From Amorphochlora amoebiformis (Eukaryota > Cercozoa > Chlorarachniophyceae), in NCBI GenBank assembly GCA_054601695.1, contig BAAHQB010000015.1, forward strand, positions 310,001 through 374,000: 64,000 nucleotides of DNA. The letters are read 5' to 3'. The notes beneath the pieces are model-generated. The model was not told the DNA's origin. It worked only from the letters and a program-made list of their open reading frames with translations, and did no database searches. Of the stretch, positions 13,356 to 59,157 are shown in pieces (the first letter of the stretch is position 1; the number at the start of each line of letters is the position of its first letter). Made by a program: the position numbers and the translations under genes.

Positions 13356-14952
13356 ATGATGTACACGAGCAGTCGTCACTCGGTTGCGATAACAGTAATA
13401 TGGTCTGCGTTGGCGTTGTCGGGGATTGGGGGTGTGGCTCGTGCCTCGGCGGTGGGCACGCGGGTAGCGCGTTCGTCGTTCCCCATATTTCGAAATGGAG
13501 CTAGATCTCCGATTCTTCGCAGGCAGGTTCGGACTTACAACGCCCCGAAAACCTTGGCGTTCATCGAGAACTCACAAGCCGCATCCACCCTACAACCCGG
13601 TTCCGGTAAGGTAACCAAGGACGAATCGTCTTCCGCAACTAGTCAGAAGAATATGGGTGTTGCTATCGATAAGATATCTCAAGAGCGACGAGATGTCCTC
13701 TGGAAACGATTCGAGAAGAAATACGGGGCTGAGGAGATTCCAAAACTGTTTCCCCGCATACTTGAGCTCGAATCGAGGCTCACCGAGTTTGAGGAGAAGG
13801 AACGAAATAGACGTATCGGCATCTCCATGTCCAACTCTGGGAAAAAGCCGTGGAACACGGGCAGGAAGCACTCAGAGGAGACTAAGAACAAAATCAGGGA
13901 GCGCACGGCAGCTGCGATGCGTAGACCTGATGTTGTGGGCAAACTCCGTGCGAATGGCATCATTACGTCCAAAAAAAAGAAGGCGACACCTAACCGAGTA
14001 GCGGCAAGGAATACGGTAAAAACGGCGAATGTAAAGCCTATGAGGAAGTCAAACCCGACGGCAGCACCCAAGAAGAGGGTAAGACCCAACACTAAAGCCA
14101 CGCGAAACCGCTTCATTGGCATGCATAAAACTAATCACAATGTTATTTCAGGTCAGAAAGAAAGATCCTGTTCTAGAGGCACAGAAGAAAGCCGAGAGAT
14201 TACGGGTTGAAGCTCAACGCAAGGAAGCTCTCGCACGTTTGAAGGCCCACCGCGGGCGTGTACAGAAAACCGTAAACTCGGAGGAGCAGTGGGGACTAAT
14301 CTCAGGTTCCGCCTCAGATAGCGCCAAGTTTCGAGTTCTAGATGACATCAAAGCTAAGCTTTATCCTGAGAACCTCTCCAGCGAACAGCTGAGCCGACTA
14401 GAAACCCTCACTGAGAGGTTAAGCGTCTTAACGAAGGCAAAATCAGAGCTTAATGCTATGCAAGGAACAATTGACTGGATGGAGGACGAAAAGTCCCTCT
14501 CGACGGGAGAACGCACTCTTCTTGGGCCCTACATCAACCAGCTGCGTTCGAGCTTCGACCAAACCTCTCACACGGTGCGGGGAATTGACTCCCGTCTGCC
14601 GTCAGCGGAAAAAGTGCGAGAAGTGGTACGAGATTGGCTCACAACGATTCGGGAGGCGGCTGAAAATCAGGCTGCAGAGGTGGTACCACTCATGGCTGCC
14701 GTTGAAGAGCAAAGGCAGGCTAACGATTTCGAGGACTCTCTAAACCACATCGAGCTGGAAATTAAGAACATGATACTACGCCACCGTCAAGTGAAGCAAG
14801 TTGTCACGGAAACTTCACCACAACGGCACAGTCCTGTGCCAATGCCTGTACAGCCTGCATCGACACCTACGAAGAAGTTACTCGCGATTCATCACCGCAA
14901 GAACAAGCCGGAGTCTTCCATACAGCTTCCACTTTTCAATTCGATCGGTTGA
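13356..14952 (+). CDS. NUMOD3-motif protein with organelle-type leader, 2 exons
   Basis: Exon 1 is 13356-14078 and exon 2 is 14152-14952, joined in phase 0 across a 73-bp intron with donor GTAAGA, a CTAAT branch-like site and TTTCAG acceptor; 507 aa. Residues 1-32 form a signal peptide (hydrophobic SVAITVIWSALALSG, then ARASA). An Arg/Ser-rich stretch poor in acids follows, resembling a transit peptide. Residues 100-155 are charged and helical. Residues 160-195 match NUMOD3, a DNA-binding motif first known from homing endonucleases (GKKPWNTGRKHSEETKNK), here without a nuclease domain. Basic, Lys/Pro-rich residues to 241 are followed by a long charged coiled-coil-like C terminus. Role inferred: nucleic-acid-binding protein of a plastid or mitochondrion. 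I chose the Met pair at 13356 because it begins the signal peptide; the frame stays open upstream to 13167. Confidence 0.75.
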
Positions 14953-15435
14953 AGGAGGTGAACGATTTACACTCCTTTTTCAAATACACTAATTCGAGCA
15001 CGTATCAATTTCAGCATCGCACTGTTCTCATTTCACCTAAAAGCACAATTCTAATCGACGGTTCTAACATCTAATTTGATGATGCAGGTTGGTCGCGAGT
15101 TCGATGAGTCATGCACTAGTGCTCGTAAGAGAAGTCCTCCTATGGCGCTGTAAATATTGACAGCCTTCTCGAGTTGGTACATGTTTAGATTTTTTCCGTA
15201 AATGCAGTAACTTCGGCTGCAAAATATACTGGATCTCCGGGCGGTTATCTTAAGGGTTATCGCGTTATCTTGAAACCCATCGCCATCTATACACCACGTC
15301 TTCCCGGAAACTAATTCCGGCAACTGTTAGGTCAGCAAGAGCTATGCTCACGTAGCTGATTGTCATGTAACGTATTACTCCTCCACACCCAAATTTGACT
15401 CGATGTGATGCTGGATAAGATCTACATATATCTAG

Positions 15436-15487
<52 letters not shown>

Positions 15488-15533
15488 AACACATATATAT
15501 ATATACACACATGTATATATATATATATATATA

Positions 15534-15565
<32 letters not shown>

Positions 15566-15749
15566 ATAAAGCTATATATATAAAGCTATGTATATATCCA
15601 GTATATACATGCTAGACATGATATATCTGAAATATATAGTATATACATATATATATATATGTTTATATATAATATATATCTAGATATGTATAAATATATA
15701 TATATATATAAATATATTTATATATTATATATATATCTAGTATATATCT

Positions 15750-15780
<31 letters not shown>

Positions 15781-16356
15781 CTAGTATATATATATATATA
15801 TATATATATATGTTTAGATATATCTTAAAGTATATATACATAATATATGTATACTCTAGATACTAGGTATATATATGTATATATATAGTGCACGTACTGG
15901 ACATCACAATGAGTTGTCTAGATTGCCATATAAGTTGATATAACGATATTAAGTTTACTATTGTATCATGCACATATAAAAATGTAATTTATTAGATATG
16001 TATCTAGTGTATGTCTATCTAGAGTATATATAATCTAGATAATATATACTAGATATAATATATATAACACACGTTATATATATATATATATATATATATA
16101 TGAGTCTAGTATATCTAGTATATAGCTGTGAACATCTAGCTAGGACATATCTAATATATGTCTAGATGTGGGCCATCATGTGGCATGATATTTGTTTGTA
16201 GATGTAGTGTAGATTCACTTGGTAGCTGTGGTGGCTTAAAAATAATATTTTAATAAGTTGCATATCGATTTTCCAGATCAGGTAACTTCGGTTCCGTTAG
16301 TAAATATCTCATCTCAAAAAAAATATCAACTAAATCTAGACTTTAGTCGACTGTCC
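14953..16356. other. Convergent intergenic region, TA- and CTAG-rich
   Basis: This lies between the stops of the NUMOD3 gene and the giant minus-strand gene. After about 400 bp of ordinary sequence it is dominated by TATATA interspersed with repeated TCTAGTATATA units (15430-16160). No gene was found. Confidence 0.6.
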
Positions 16357-39880
<23,524 letters not shown>

Positions 39881-42034
39881 TGAAATGTCTAATCGCAGCG
39901 CAAGTTCCTGTCGGGGTGATTCCAATGGCTAGGTGGGGAGGGATGGGAAGGGTAGAGCGAACTGGGCTTCTCTAATTACTTTCGCCCGTACAGCTGGCAA
40001 ATATTGCCCCCATCAGACTGTCGTATCGATTCCTAAGAATGAGTAGAGCAGAGTCTCCGCGTTACTCTATCGACCTTCTTTTACACTTTCAATTAAATTG
40101 GACCTGTAATGTTATCTTATGGGGGTATATATTCAGACAATATTATTAAAAAGGAAGAAACTATTTTTTTCAGTGTACTCGCCGGAGAGTGTTGTCATGA
40201 TCAAATCCAGAAAATGAGGCGCATTAAAGACATGTTATAAGCATTGGTACCCTTACAATATGCACATAAAGTCACACACACCTGGTCCCATTATGATCTA
40301 CCCCGGAAGAGGGCAACAATACCCTTTCGCCACTGGGCATTCTGGTTTATTCCTACATACAATGCGGAAAATAACAGTAAGTTACACCGATAGTGTATGT
40401 TCGCATGGATTACAGATACGTCAACAAAAAAATGTGTGTGCGTGCTTGTTGGCAACTGGAAGACAGTGTCCTTTATGTGTAAACCTACAACCTTCTCCAG
40501 TATGTATGAACACGCTCTATCCCACCTTCCAAGCAGTCATGGTTTACCTTTCCCTATGTATCATTGACGTCACCGAAGGCAAGCTCTCCACTTCCACTGT
40601 CGCAACAACGCCGGCAAGAACTTGAGTTCTCGCTCCAACGCCTCCATGTGGTTCGAATTGAGCCGACTTTTTAATATTCTAATATTGGCGGTTTCGGATA
40701 TGCGGAATGTACATTGGGGGATAGATTGACGATCTTTAGTCTAGGATTATTTGGTGTAAGCTTACAATGTAAATTATGCAATACCATAATATTAGTCTTA
40801 GAGTTTTTAGGCACCTCTCGCGGCATTTACTAGATTTACCATCTGATCATGTCTGCCACTACCCAGCTACTAGACTGGAGCTACCGCCAGCACACCGGAC
40901 TCCTGTATATAAACCGTTAGTAGGTGAAAGTTACCGTGAAACTATACCTAACAATGTGTATTAACTAGATTAAGACTATGTAGTAAGACGGTAGGATCTA
41001 GAAGAAGTCTTCGAATCAAGTTCATAGATACTGGTAAGCTAGGCAAGTCTAGAATGTACTACGAAAGTAACTATCTAGCTATGTCTGGCAGACTAGCACT
41101 AGTCCGTGATCAAAGTCACACAGCTGCAGATCACTAGATCAGCGGCAGTGGCAGTGCTCGGCTTACCGTAGTACTATTCTAGCTATTACTACTATAGTTG
41201 GTTGCACACAGGTAGATTTGTCTACTGTTACATTACAACAGCCTCATATACCGTCTGGAGTCTGGACCGTAGGACTTGATGATATCATCGGTACATACGC
41301 CTAACATACAATAAGATTATGCACGTGTCAAGTGACTCAAGTCTAGCAAGTGTTGAAGAAACTACTAGAACTACTAACTAGTCTAGTAGCTGTAATCCTC
41401 ATGATATCGTCCAGATCGTAACTTAGGCTCTTAGGCTAGTAGGTAACGTTACCTATACGACTGGCTATTACTAGCGTCTAGACTCTAGAGCGTTCACTAC
41501 AGTATTTATCAATGTCTCTTCTATTGCTCAGTGAGTAGTCTAGGTAGTACTACGTACTTACCTTAAGCTAGTTAAGCTTACACTATTCCTATTCCTACTT
41601 CTAGTACTAGTAGTAAGGTAGTATTAGCTAGTTAGGTACATCCCACACATACTAGACATATATACACACATATTTACATATTCTAGATATTATGTAACTT
41701 ATATACATATATATATATATATACACTACTACTACCTAGACTACTACTACTACTAGTATCTAGAGTATCTAGAGTATATCTACTAGTCTACTAGATCTAA
41801 TATTATCTTATATATCAGCTAGATAGTTTCCGTAAGTATTCTAGTACTACATAGATACAACATATATATATATATATATACATGTCTATTTTTATAAATG
41901 TTTTACTTATGTAAAATGGTACATAAATCATATTATATGTGTGTAGGTATGATTTAAATCCTAAACATACATAAATATGTGTAATATATGTGTATGTCTA
42001 CGATATGCCTAGTATATAAATTTGATCTTATACA
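39881..42034. other. Intergenic region, CTAG-rich in 40730-41870
   Basis: It separates the stop of the F-box-like gene from the start of the giant gene. The first 750 bp are ordinary. From about 40730 the sequence is packed with CTAG, ACTAGT and CTAGA strings with little TA repeat. A 121-codon open frame at 40260-40625 (+) has no recognisable domain and I do not call it. Presumed to hold the giant-gene promoter near 39.9-40.2 kb. Confidence 0.5.
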
Positions 42035-42230
42035 TCACAGGAAGCCCTTCTCCTGGCGCTCTTGATCCCTAATCTCGTCTAAGTCATTAAGATACATACA
42101 TCCTCCCGGGAGCCTCGAGAAGTGCTTCCTATAGATTTAAATATACGCATATGTGATTGTTTCCATTTACAGTATATATATATATATATATATGTATGTA
42201 TTTACATATATATATATATATGTATGTATT

Positions 42231-42266
<36 letters not shown>

Positions 42267-42387
42267 GTATCCTAATATCTATATATCCTCCTCGAAATCT
42301 CGAATATACTTCCTGCGGTGTTCAATCAGTGGTCATAATATACATTTACGTACATATAGGTATATATTACATTGTATATATATATAT

Positions 42388-42424
<37 letters not shown>

Positions 42425-42498
42425 GTATATATGTGTACACAGGTACATTGCTCAAATAGACATATATATACACACATATATATATATATATATATATC

Positions 42499-42565
<67 letters not shown>

Positions 42566-42819
42566 ATGCGTGTGTATGTGTGTCTATCCAAGCGGACAAC
42601 ACAAAACACACCTAGCATGAACCCTCACCTAACCCTAAAAAACCCTAATTTGATCCAACCACCAACCCAATGACTTCTGACCAGATTTCTCCGTCGTCGC
42701 AAAACTGGGCTATTGGTGCGATTGGATACCATTTACTTCCCTCGTTCGGTCGTCCCTTTGACCTGGAAATATGTAGCGATATTTGTGTATGTGTGTGTTA
42801 ATATCTATGAATAAATATG

Positions 42820-42862
<43 letters not shown>

Positions 42863-43143
42863 GTCCAGGAGGTGAAAAATTATACATGTATACAAACACA
42901 CATCTACCTAAATCGAATATATTCATTAATATAACATACCATACGCCTAGAACATCTAAAGAAAAGTAGTCTTTTTAGTTATTATTACGAGGTTGTGGCC
43001 CGGCCCTTAAGTTGAAGTCGAAGACATCTCTCGAGAAATTCCGGCTCAAAGCACTCCCTCCTAACACGGTAGAGATACAGTTTTGCATGTATCTAAACCT
43101 GCACTCGAAACCCGGGCTAAGAATTCCATCTTATGTTAATGGA

Positions 43144-43175
<32 letters not shown>

Positions 43176-43475
43176 ATATATATATATTATGCTTCTATAA
43201 GTATATAAATATGTAAACATGTATTTCGGTATCTATGAATATATTTATATGTAATGTATCTATGTTTACACAGGTATATATTTATTATATGTACATGTTC
43301 AGATATACACTATATATATATATATATATATACGTTCATGTACATATATATATGTGTATATATAAATATATATATATATATATATTGATATATATATATA
43401 TATACATAACTACCCAGCCATGTACGCTTCGATTACAGTGAATCCAAGGGGTCCTGTACATGTATATACATATAT

Positions 43476-43516
<41 letters not shown>

Positions 43517-43612
43517 TATGTATATTATATATACATATAAATATATTATATATATGTTATATATATATATATATACATATACGTACGTGTACATACATAT
43601 AAAAGAAATGCG

Positions 43613-43647
<35 letters not shown>

Positions 43648-43793
43648 TTATGTATGTATATATATATATATATCATTTGTAATATACTCAACTACAAAAT
43701 CATATATCTATTGTTTTCATATACCGATACGCTACATGATTAGTATATCTGCATGCTGTATGATCGAGGGGGTATAGGTGTATCTATACTTGA

Positions 43794-43826
<33 letters not shown>

Positions 43827-43927
43827 ATATGTATATGTATATATATCTTTATACGTGTGTATGGGTATATATATTCTTACAAATATACCATGTATGTATT
43901 TAAATCTCATAATGTATATATACATTC

Positions 43928-43959
<32 letters not shown>

Positions 43960-44334
43960 ATATAAACATATGACTAAGGTGTGGAAGAAAAGAGAAAATA
44001 AGACGACAAAAAGGGAAATATATATATGTATGTGTACATATGTATGCATGTGTATACATGTATACATGTACACATATCTATATGTAAATATATAAATACA
44101 GAGTGTATACATATACAAATGATATCAATATGTGAAAGCAAAATATATTTATATATATGTACACGTACACATGTACGGTTTTTTCAAAATATTGTATCCA
44201 CCTATACATATATATATTTTATATATATAATATATATATATATATGTTATATGCCTAGGGTTGCTGTCTGGCCAGGTAGACGCTCGACCTTCCGGCCATT
44301 CAATGCTACGATTCGCGGGGCTAATTTTTTCCTA

Positions 44335-44404
<70 letters not shown>

Positions 44405-44409
44405 ATTCA

Positions 44410-44451
<42 letters not shown>

Positions 44452-44590
44452 CCATTCAACACATATACATATATGTATATATATATATATTTACATATTT
44501 ATATATATATATATATATATGCCCTTTCAACGCTGCAATACGTAGGGCTAATTTTTCCTAATATGATGTATATGTATATATTATGCATTT

Positions 44591-44621
<31 letters not shown>

Positions 44622-45029
44622 ATCCATTCAATGCTACAATTTGTGGGGCTAATTTTTTCCTAATATGATGTATATGTATATATTAATATATATATATATA
44701 TCAATATACATATATATATATATATATGTCTATTTTTTCCTAATATGATGTATATGTATATGTGTACATTATGCATACATATACATGTATGTATACATAT
44801 ACATATGTGTGTGTATATGTGTATGTGTATGTATGTATATATATATATATATGTGTAGCATATGTGTGTATCATTCAACGCTACAATTCGGGGGGCTAAT
44901 TTTCTCCTAATGTGGTGTGTGGGGCCAAATTTTTCCAAACACAATGTATTTGCATATATTATGCATACATACACACACACACACATACACATACACAAAT
45001 ACACACCATGCATTCGTACACGAATATGT

Positions 45030-45082
<53 letters not shown>

Positions 45083-46360
45083 TATAGGTATACAAACACA
45101 CATATATATATACACAAATGTGTGTATCAATAATATAAATATAAAAAATTTTATGTATATTCTACAGACGACATACATGATATTAAAAAATACGTAAAGA
45201 AGAATACGTTGTAATATATATACATATATATATATATAGTGCATATCATTATCTATATAAATATACATTAAATGCACAAATACAGCTCTCCGCATTCAAA
45301 TATTACCGTCTCGATGCCCTAATACTCTTTTTCCACGTGTAGTGATCTATGCATCTAGGTTTAGGGTCAGGGTTACGATTAGAGGGTTTGGGTAAGGATT
45401 AGGGTTAGGATTAGAGGGATTGGGTCAGGGTTAGGATTAGCGTTAGGGTTGGGGTTAGGGTTAGAGGGTTTGGGTCAGGGTTAGGATTAGGGTTAGGGTT
45501 GGGGTTAGGATTAGCATTAGGGTTGGGGTTAGGATTAGAGAGTTTGGTTCAGGTTAGAGTTAGGGTTAAGGTTAAGGTTAGGATTAGAAAGTTGGTTACG
45601 TTTAGGGTTAAGGTTAGGGTTAGGGTTAGGGTTAGGATTAGGGTTAAGGTTAGGGTGAGGGTGAGGGTTAAGACGAGCGTTAGGGTTTAAGGTTTAGAAC
45701 TAAAGGGCTAGGGTTAGAACTAAAGGGTTAGGGTTAGAACTAAGGGACTAGGGTTAGAATTGAAGAGTTAGGGTTAGAATTCAAGGGATAGGGTTAGAAT
45801 GAAAAGGTTAGGGTTAGACTTTGGATTGGAGGGTAAGTATTAGGGTTAGGTTAGGTTGGGGTTAGGGTTCGGTTAGAACTAAAGCGCTGGGTTAGAGTTA
45901 GGATTAGAGGGTTTGGGCTGGACTAGGATTAGGGCTTGGGGTTGGGATTATTGTTAGAACTAAAAGGTTGGGTTAGGGTTAGGACTAGAGGGCTAGGGTT
46001 AGTGCTGGGCTTAGGATTAGGCTTAGGGTTAGAGTTAGAATTAAAGGTTTTGAGCTAGGGTTAGTAAGGTCGGGTTAGAGAAGGGACTTCGGGTAAGGAT
46101 TAAGATCTTGGGTTAGAATTAGAGGGCTAGGGCTAGGGTTAGGGTTGAGGTTTAGATGAGGGTTAGGATTAGAGGGTAGAGCCAGGGTTAGGGTTAAGGT
46201 TAGGGTAGGGATTAGGATAAGCGTTCAACCTAGCATCAGTTTTATGGTCCCCTATTGCATTCTGGGGTGTTATAATACAATTTTAATAGGCGTTAACTTA
46301 TTTGTGTGATGGTTGGTTATGCCATGGTGCGTAATGAATATATATATATATATACATATA

Positions 46361-46404
<44 letters not shown>

Positions 46405-46423
46405 TATACATACATATGTGTAG

Positions 46424-46466
<43 letters not shown>

Positions 46467-46601
46467 TATATAAAATACATATGTAAATTTGTATATATGT
46501 ATATATGTATATATTATACATGCGTGAGTATTATATATACATCTGTGTACATATATACGTATGTATTATGTATGTATATATGTACGTACATATATACACA
46601 T

Positions 46602-46644
<43 letters not shown>

Positions 46645-46727
46645 CATATATATTATTTCTATACTTATACAGTGCAAACATATACGTACATGTATATTAT
46701 TGATAAAAAGTATTTATACATACATAT

Positions 46728-46759
<32 letters not shown>

Positions 46760-47431
46760 GTATGTATATAGACCTCTAATGTTCCACACTTCTTCAGTAG
46801 GAGGATTCCCGTAGATTTTGTATTTACTTGAACCTGATATATACATATGTATATATATATATATATATATTATGTATATAGTATATATATAAATATATAC
46901 GTATATCATCATACATACCTATATTTATACATATATATATATATATACGTATAGAAAAGAGAGTGATAAATAGGTGGAGGGAGATAGACAAAGAAAGAAA
47001 CCGACCGAGCGACGACATAGGGAGAGAGATAGAGAGCTGGAGAGAGAAGAGAGATAGAGAGAGGAGAGAGAGAGACAGAGAGAGAGGGAGAGAAAGTGAG
47101 GAGAGAGATAGAGAGCAGGAGAGAGAAGAGAGAGAGGGAGGAGAGAGAGAAAGGGAGAGAGATAGAGAGAGAGAGAGAAAGGGAGAGAGATAGAGAGAGA
47201 AAGGGAGAGAGAGAGAGGGAGGAGAGAGAAAGAGAGAGCGAGAGAGGTATAGAGAGAGAGAGAGAAAGGGAGAAGAGAGAGACAGAAAGGGAGAAGAGAG
47301 AGAGAGAGAGGGAGGAGAGAGAGAGGGGGGGGAGAAGAGAGAGAGAAAGAGGGAGGAGGGAGAAGAGAGATAGAGAGCTTGAGAGAATAGAGAGAGTGGG
47401 GGGGATAAGAGAGAGAGAGAGAGAGAGAGGG

Positions 47432-47469
<38 letters not shown>

Positions 47470-47855
47470 AAAGAGAGAGAGAGGGAGAAAAGAGAGAGAG
47501 AGGGAGAGAAGAGAGATAGAGAGAGGGGACGGAAGAATGGAGGGAGAGATAGAGGGAGAGAAATCACTGTTGCGTGGTGTGTGTTTTGGATGGTAATGCG
47601 TAGGCGGACCATACGCCCGCCGTCTGGATTCTGGGAATATATTTGAAGATATATATATATATATACATATATATTTGAAGATATTTATATATATATATAT
47701 ATATGTGTGCGTGTGTATAATATACAAACCGATACTAAGCTACAATCTGAGCGATGGGCGACACTTACCCAAAGATCGACTCCCGAATGCCTGGTATATA
47801 CAAATATAAATATAAATATAAAAATATATATACATGTTCATATTTATATATGTTG

Positions 47856-47888
<33 letters not shown>

Positions 47889-47890
47889 GT

Positions 47891-47922
<32 letters not shown>

Positions 47923-47980
47923 CATGTATTCACTTGTAGGTATATATATCAATATATATCACTCAAAATAATAGATATAT

Positions 47981-48012
<32 letters not shown>

Positions 48013-48126
48013 ATGCTATAATATATATATACACATATTTCTATATATATATATATATATATAATATTTATATGTATATGTGCATGTGCTTGTATGATAC
48101 AAACAATCGCAGGTACTACATTCGTG

Positions 48127-48170
<44 letters not shown>

Positions 48171-48257
48171 ACAAACAATCGCAGATACATGTATTATCAG
48201 TTCAGTGAATGGTACGTTAAATACTTATGTTTACAAAATAAATATGTGACATTCGCG

Positions 48258-48331
<74 letters not shown>

Positions 48332-48380
48332 TACATACATCTACATATATATATATATGTTTATACATACATATATATAT

Positions 48381-48413
<33 letters not shown>

Positions 48414-48505
48414 TATTATATATTATTATACATGTATATATATTTATATGTATATATAGTACATAAATCTACATATATATAGATATATATATATATATAT
48501 ATGTT

Positions 48506-48540
<35 letters not shown>

Positions 48541-48767
48541 ATGTAGCATACATCTACATATATATAGATATATACTTGCACCAAACTAAACCATTCTCAC
48601 CTCCCAAAAGCGAAAACACGGCTACGTTGACCTTAGCAAAATATAAAAATATATGTAAATGTACGCACACATACATATATTCTTGATATATAATATATAT
48701 AATTCAACATATATACATATATACATATATATACATATATGTACACACTTCTATACGTACACATATA

Positions 48768-48846
<79 letters not shown>

Positions 48847-48889
48847 CTAAAATACCAACACATTTTACACTTTAATACAATGTACATGC

Positions 48890-48921
<32 letters not shown>

Positions 48922-49541
48922 CTATATATATATATATATACACATATACATATGCACAGCACAAACCTGTGTAATAACCCTTCGGCATACGCATGCGATC
49001 TGCTAGGCTGTGATATACCTGCACAAGAAGACAATCATTAACAGAAATGATAAGATTACAAAACTGAACAGGATCCGACAAAAACAAGGCTCATTCAATC
49101 TTCTCTCACTTTCATCCAACTCTTGTCTCCATACACACGCACTCTAGATATAGGAGTCCTAAGAAAACGTAAATTCAACACTCAGACACCAGAGTAAGGC
49201 CTGGAATATCTTCCGGTATCCTTCCCTAAAAACACGTAAAAACGAGGCGTTGCACTCACTTTATCTTCCATCGAAGCCTGCACAGAGAATGCCAGAGCCG
49301 GCCGGATCTGGCGAGCGAGTTCCATCTCTAGGATACACCAAAAGTCAGCGCATTCAACCTGGTATCCAAAAATTGTTCCTGAATGGGCGCATTTCTTCGG
49401 ACGTACCCTCGAGACAGCTGTGCAGCGAGCGAGAGAACGAGGGTCTAACATCCCCATGATAACTTCAAGCATCTGGCCCGAAAAATTCCCCTCGTGCATC
49501 TCTCTATCACTCGTGGGACTCCGTGAGTCTAACTCCATCAT
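42035..49541 (-). CDS. F-box-like protein, about 13 exons (tentative)
   Basis: Phase-consistent chain: 49407-49541, 49260-49358, 48967-49018, 48601-48631, 47769-47790, 46774-46833, 45307-45318, 44289-44331, 44177-44201, 43426-43453, 42989-43092, 42667-42762, 42035-42128; 266 aa, stop TGA. Residues 19-45 fit an F-box ([19 protein letters not shown], then CTAVSR), which would bind SKP1 in an SCF ubiquitin ligase. The rest is unrecognised; the C terminus is clearly coding ([36 protein letters not shown]). Small exons in the middle, especially the 12-nt one, are weak. Exon 12 could instead run on to a TAG at 42645. Intron 1 (48 nt) is open in frame and could be retained. The gene is divergent from the SDR39U1 gene, 103 bp away. 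Its introns hold a telomere-like array, a polypurine tract and exon-edge copies. Confidence 0.5.
42263..42345 (-). repeat. Copy of the last F-box-gene exon's acceptor edge
   Basis: On the minus strand, GCAGGAAGTATATTCGAGAT and GAGGAGGATATATAG repeat, with changes, the start of the exon at 42035-42128 (GAAGCACTTCTCGAGG, GGGAGGATGTATG). Confidence 0.65.
44400..44960 (-). repeat. Serial copies of the exon at 44289-44331
   Basis: The unit CATTCAATGCTACAATT plus GGGGCTAATTTTTTCC plus TAATATGATGTATATG is repeated at least five times, whole or in part (about 44402, 44452, 44523, 44624, 44733, 44873). The true exon at 44289-44331 alone keeps an adjoining GTCGAG donor. Copies are separated by (TA)n. 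Confidence 0.8.
45350..46230 (+). repeat. Large degenerate TTAGGG array (880 bp)
   Basis: GGGTTAGGG with frequent variants and recurring AACTAAAGGG and AGAGGGTTTGGGT inserts. It sits in an intron of the F-box-like gene, far from the left-end arrays. On the transcribed strand it is CTAACCC, close to a branch-site consensus. Confidence 0.9.
46955..47565 (+). repeat. (GA)n polypurine tract
   Basis: About 600 bp of AGAGAG and GGGAGA. It lies in an intron of the minus-strand F-box-like gene, where the transcript would be polypyrimidine. The long Ser/Leu frames (to 272 aa) are artefacts. Confidence 0.9.
48105..48200 (+). repeat. Direct duplication in an F-box-gene intron
   Basis: GATACAAACAATCGCAG occurs at about 48097 and 48168, separated by a TA run. 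TTCGTGCTATAATATATATA-like text also recurs nearby (48120, 48253). It may be another exon-edge copy, but the parent exon was not identified. Confidence 0.6.
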
Positions 49542-49644
49542 CAGCCACAGGCTGGTCGTTCTTGGGAATTTACTTCGGAACCCACACGGATACCGTCGGA
49601 ACCCAAAAGGAGTGGCTTTTGCTTTCTTCTGGTGGTGACCAGTG
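49542..49644. promoter_or_regulatory. Compact divergent promoter, F-box-like gene / SDR39U1
   Basis: 103 bp separate the two start codons. There is no TATA box. The 10-mer TCGGAACCCA occurs twice, at 49575-49584 and 49596-49605, exactly 21 bp apart (two helical turns), a candidate shared factor site. Confidence 0.5.
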
Positions 49645-58531
<8,887 letters not shown>

Positions 58532-59001
58532 AGTACGTTTGGATAAAATTGAGATATAACTCATTGAATTAACTAGTACCAGAACTCCACATTTAGCAAT
58601 TTTTTGTGTAACACCGGGCCAGAATAATTCGAGTGATTCTCCAGATTCTTTATTCTTTTTTTTTAACTCTAGTAACTTCAATGATATGTCATAGTAATAA
58701 TCCTATATTAGTATGGTACTGTGGTGTTACGTGACTTATATATTTAATACTAGTAATATGGCGTTGCAATTAAGTAATTATCAGACTGTGTGCGTAGATC
58801 TAGTATCCTGAGTATCATGCATATGCGCATCTAGATCATGCTAGTCTCTGAGTCTACCATCAATGCTGGCGACATGTACAGATATACTTTATCAACTAGA
58901 TCAATAATAGCATATACGAAGAAAATCCTCATACACCTTAATAGAGACACAGCACTAGAGCGCTCATAGCATTGGCTTATGGCAAGGACTGGAGGAAGAT
59001 T
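58532..59001. other. Convergent intergenic region, CTAG-containing
   Basis: 470 bp between the stops of SDR39U1 (+) and the METTL22-type gene (-). No TA microsatellite; CTAG strings cluster in 58790-58930, as in the other regions beyond stop codons. Confidence 0.6.
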
Positions 59002-59124
59002 TCAAAGAGGTGGCGGCCCAACCCGATGCGGGCGTGTAATTCGAACAATTTCTAGAAAGCGATTCCGTTGGTAGGGAATGTGTTGTGGGAGTGATGCAAC
59101 GTTTACTGTCTCGACCTGAGATCA

Positions 59125-59157
<33 letters not shown>

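Noticed and set aside
40260-40625. 121-codon open frame (+) in an intergenic region
   Set aside because: No domain, no phase-compatible neighbour, unremarkable composition; the length is within chance for this 2-kb region.
46824-47727. 262-272 aa Ser/Leu-rich frames (-) and an Arg/Glu frame (+)
   Set aside because: Products of a polypurine tract within an intron; open on both strands, with no domain.
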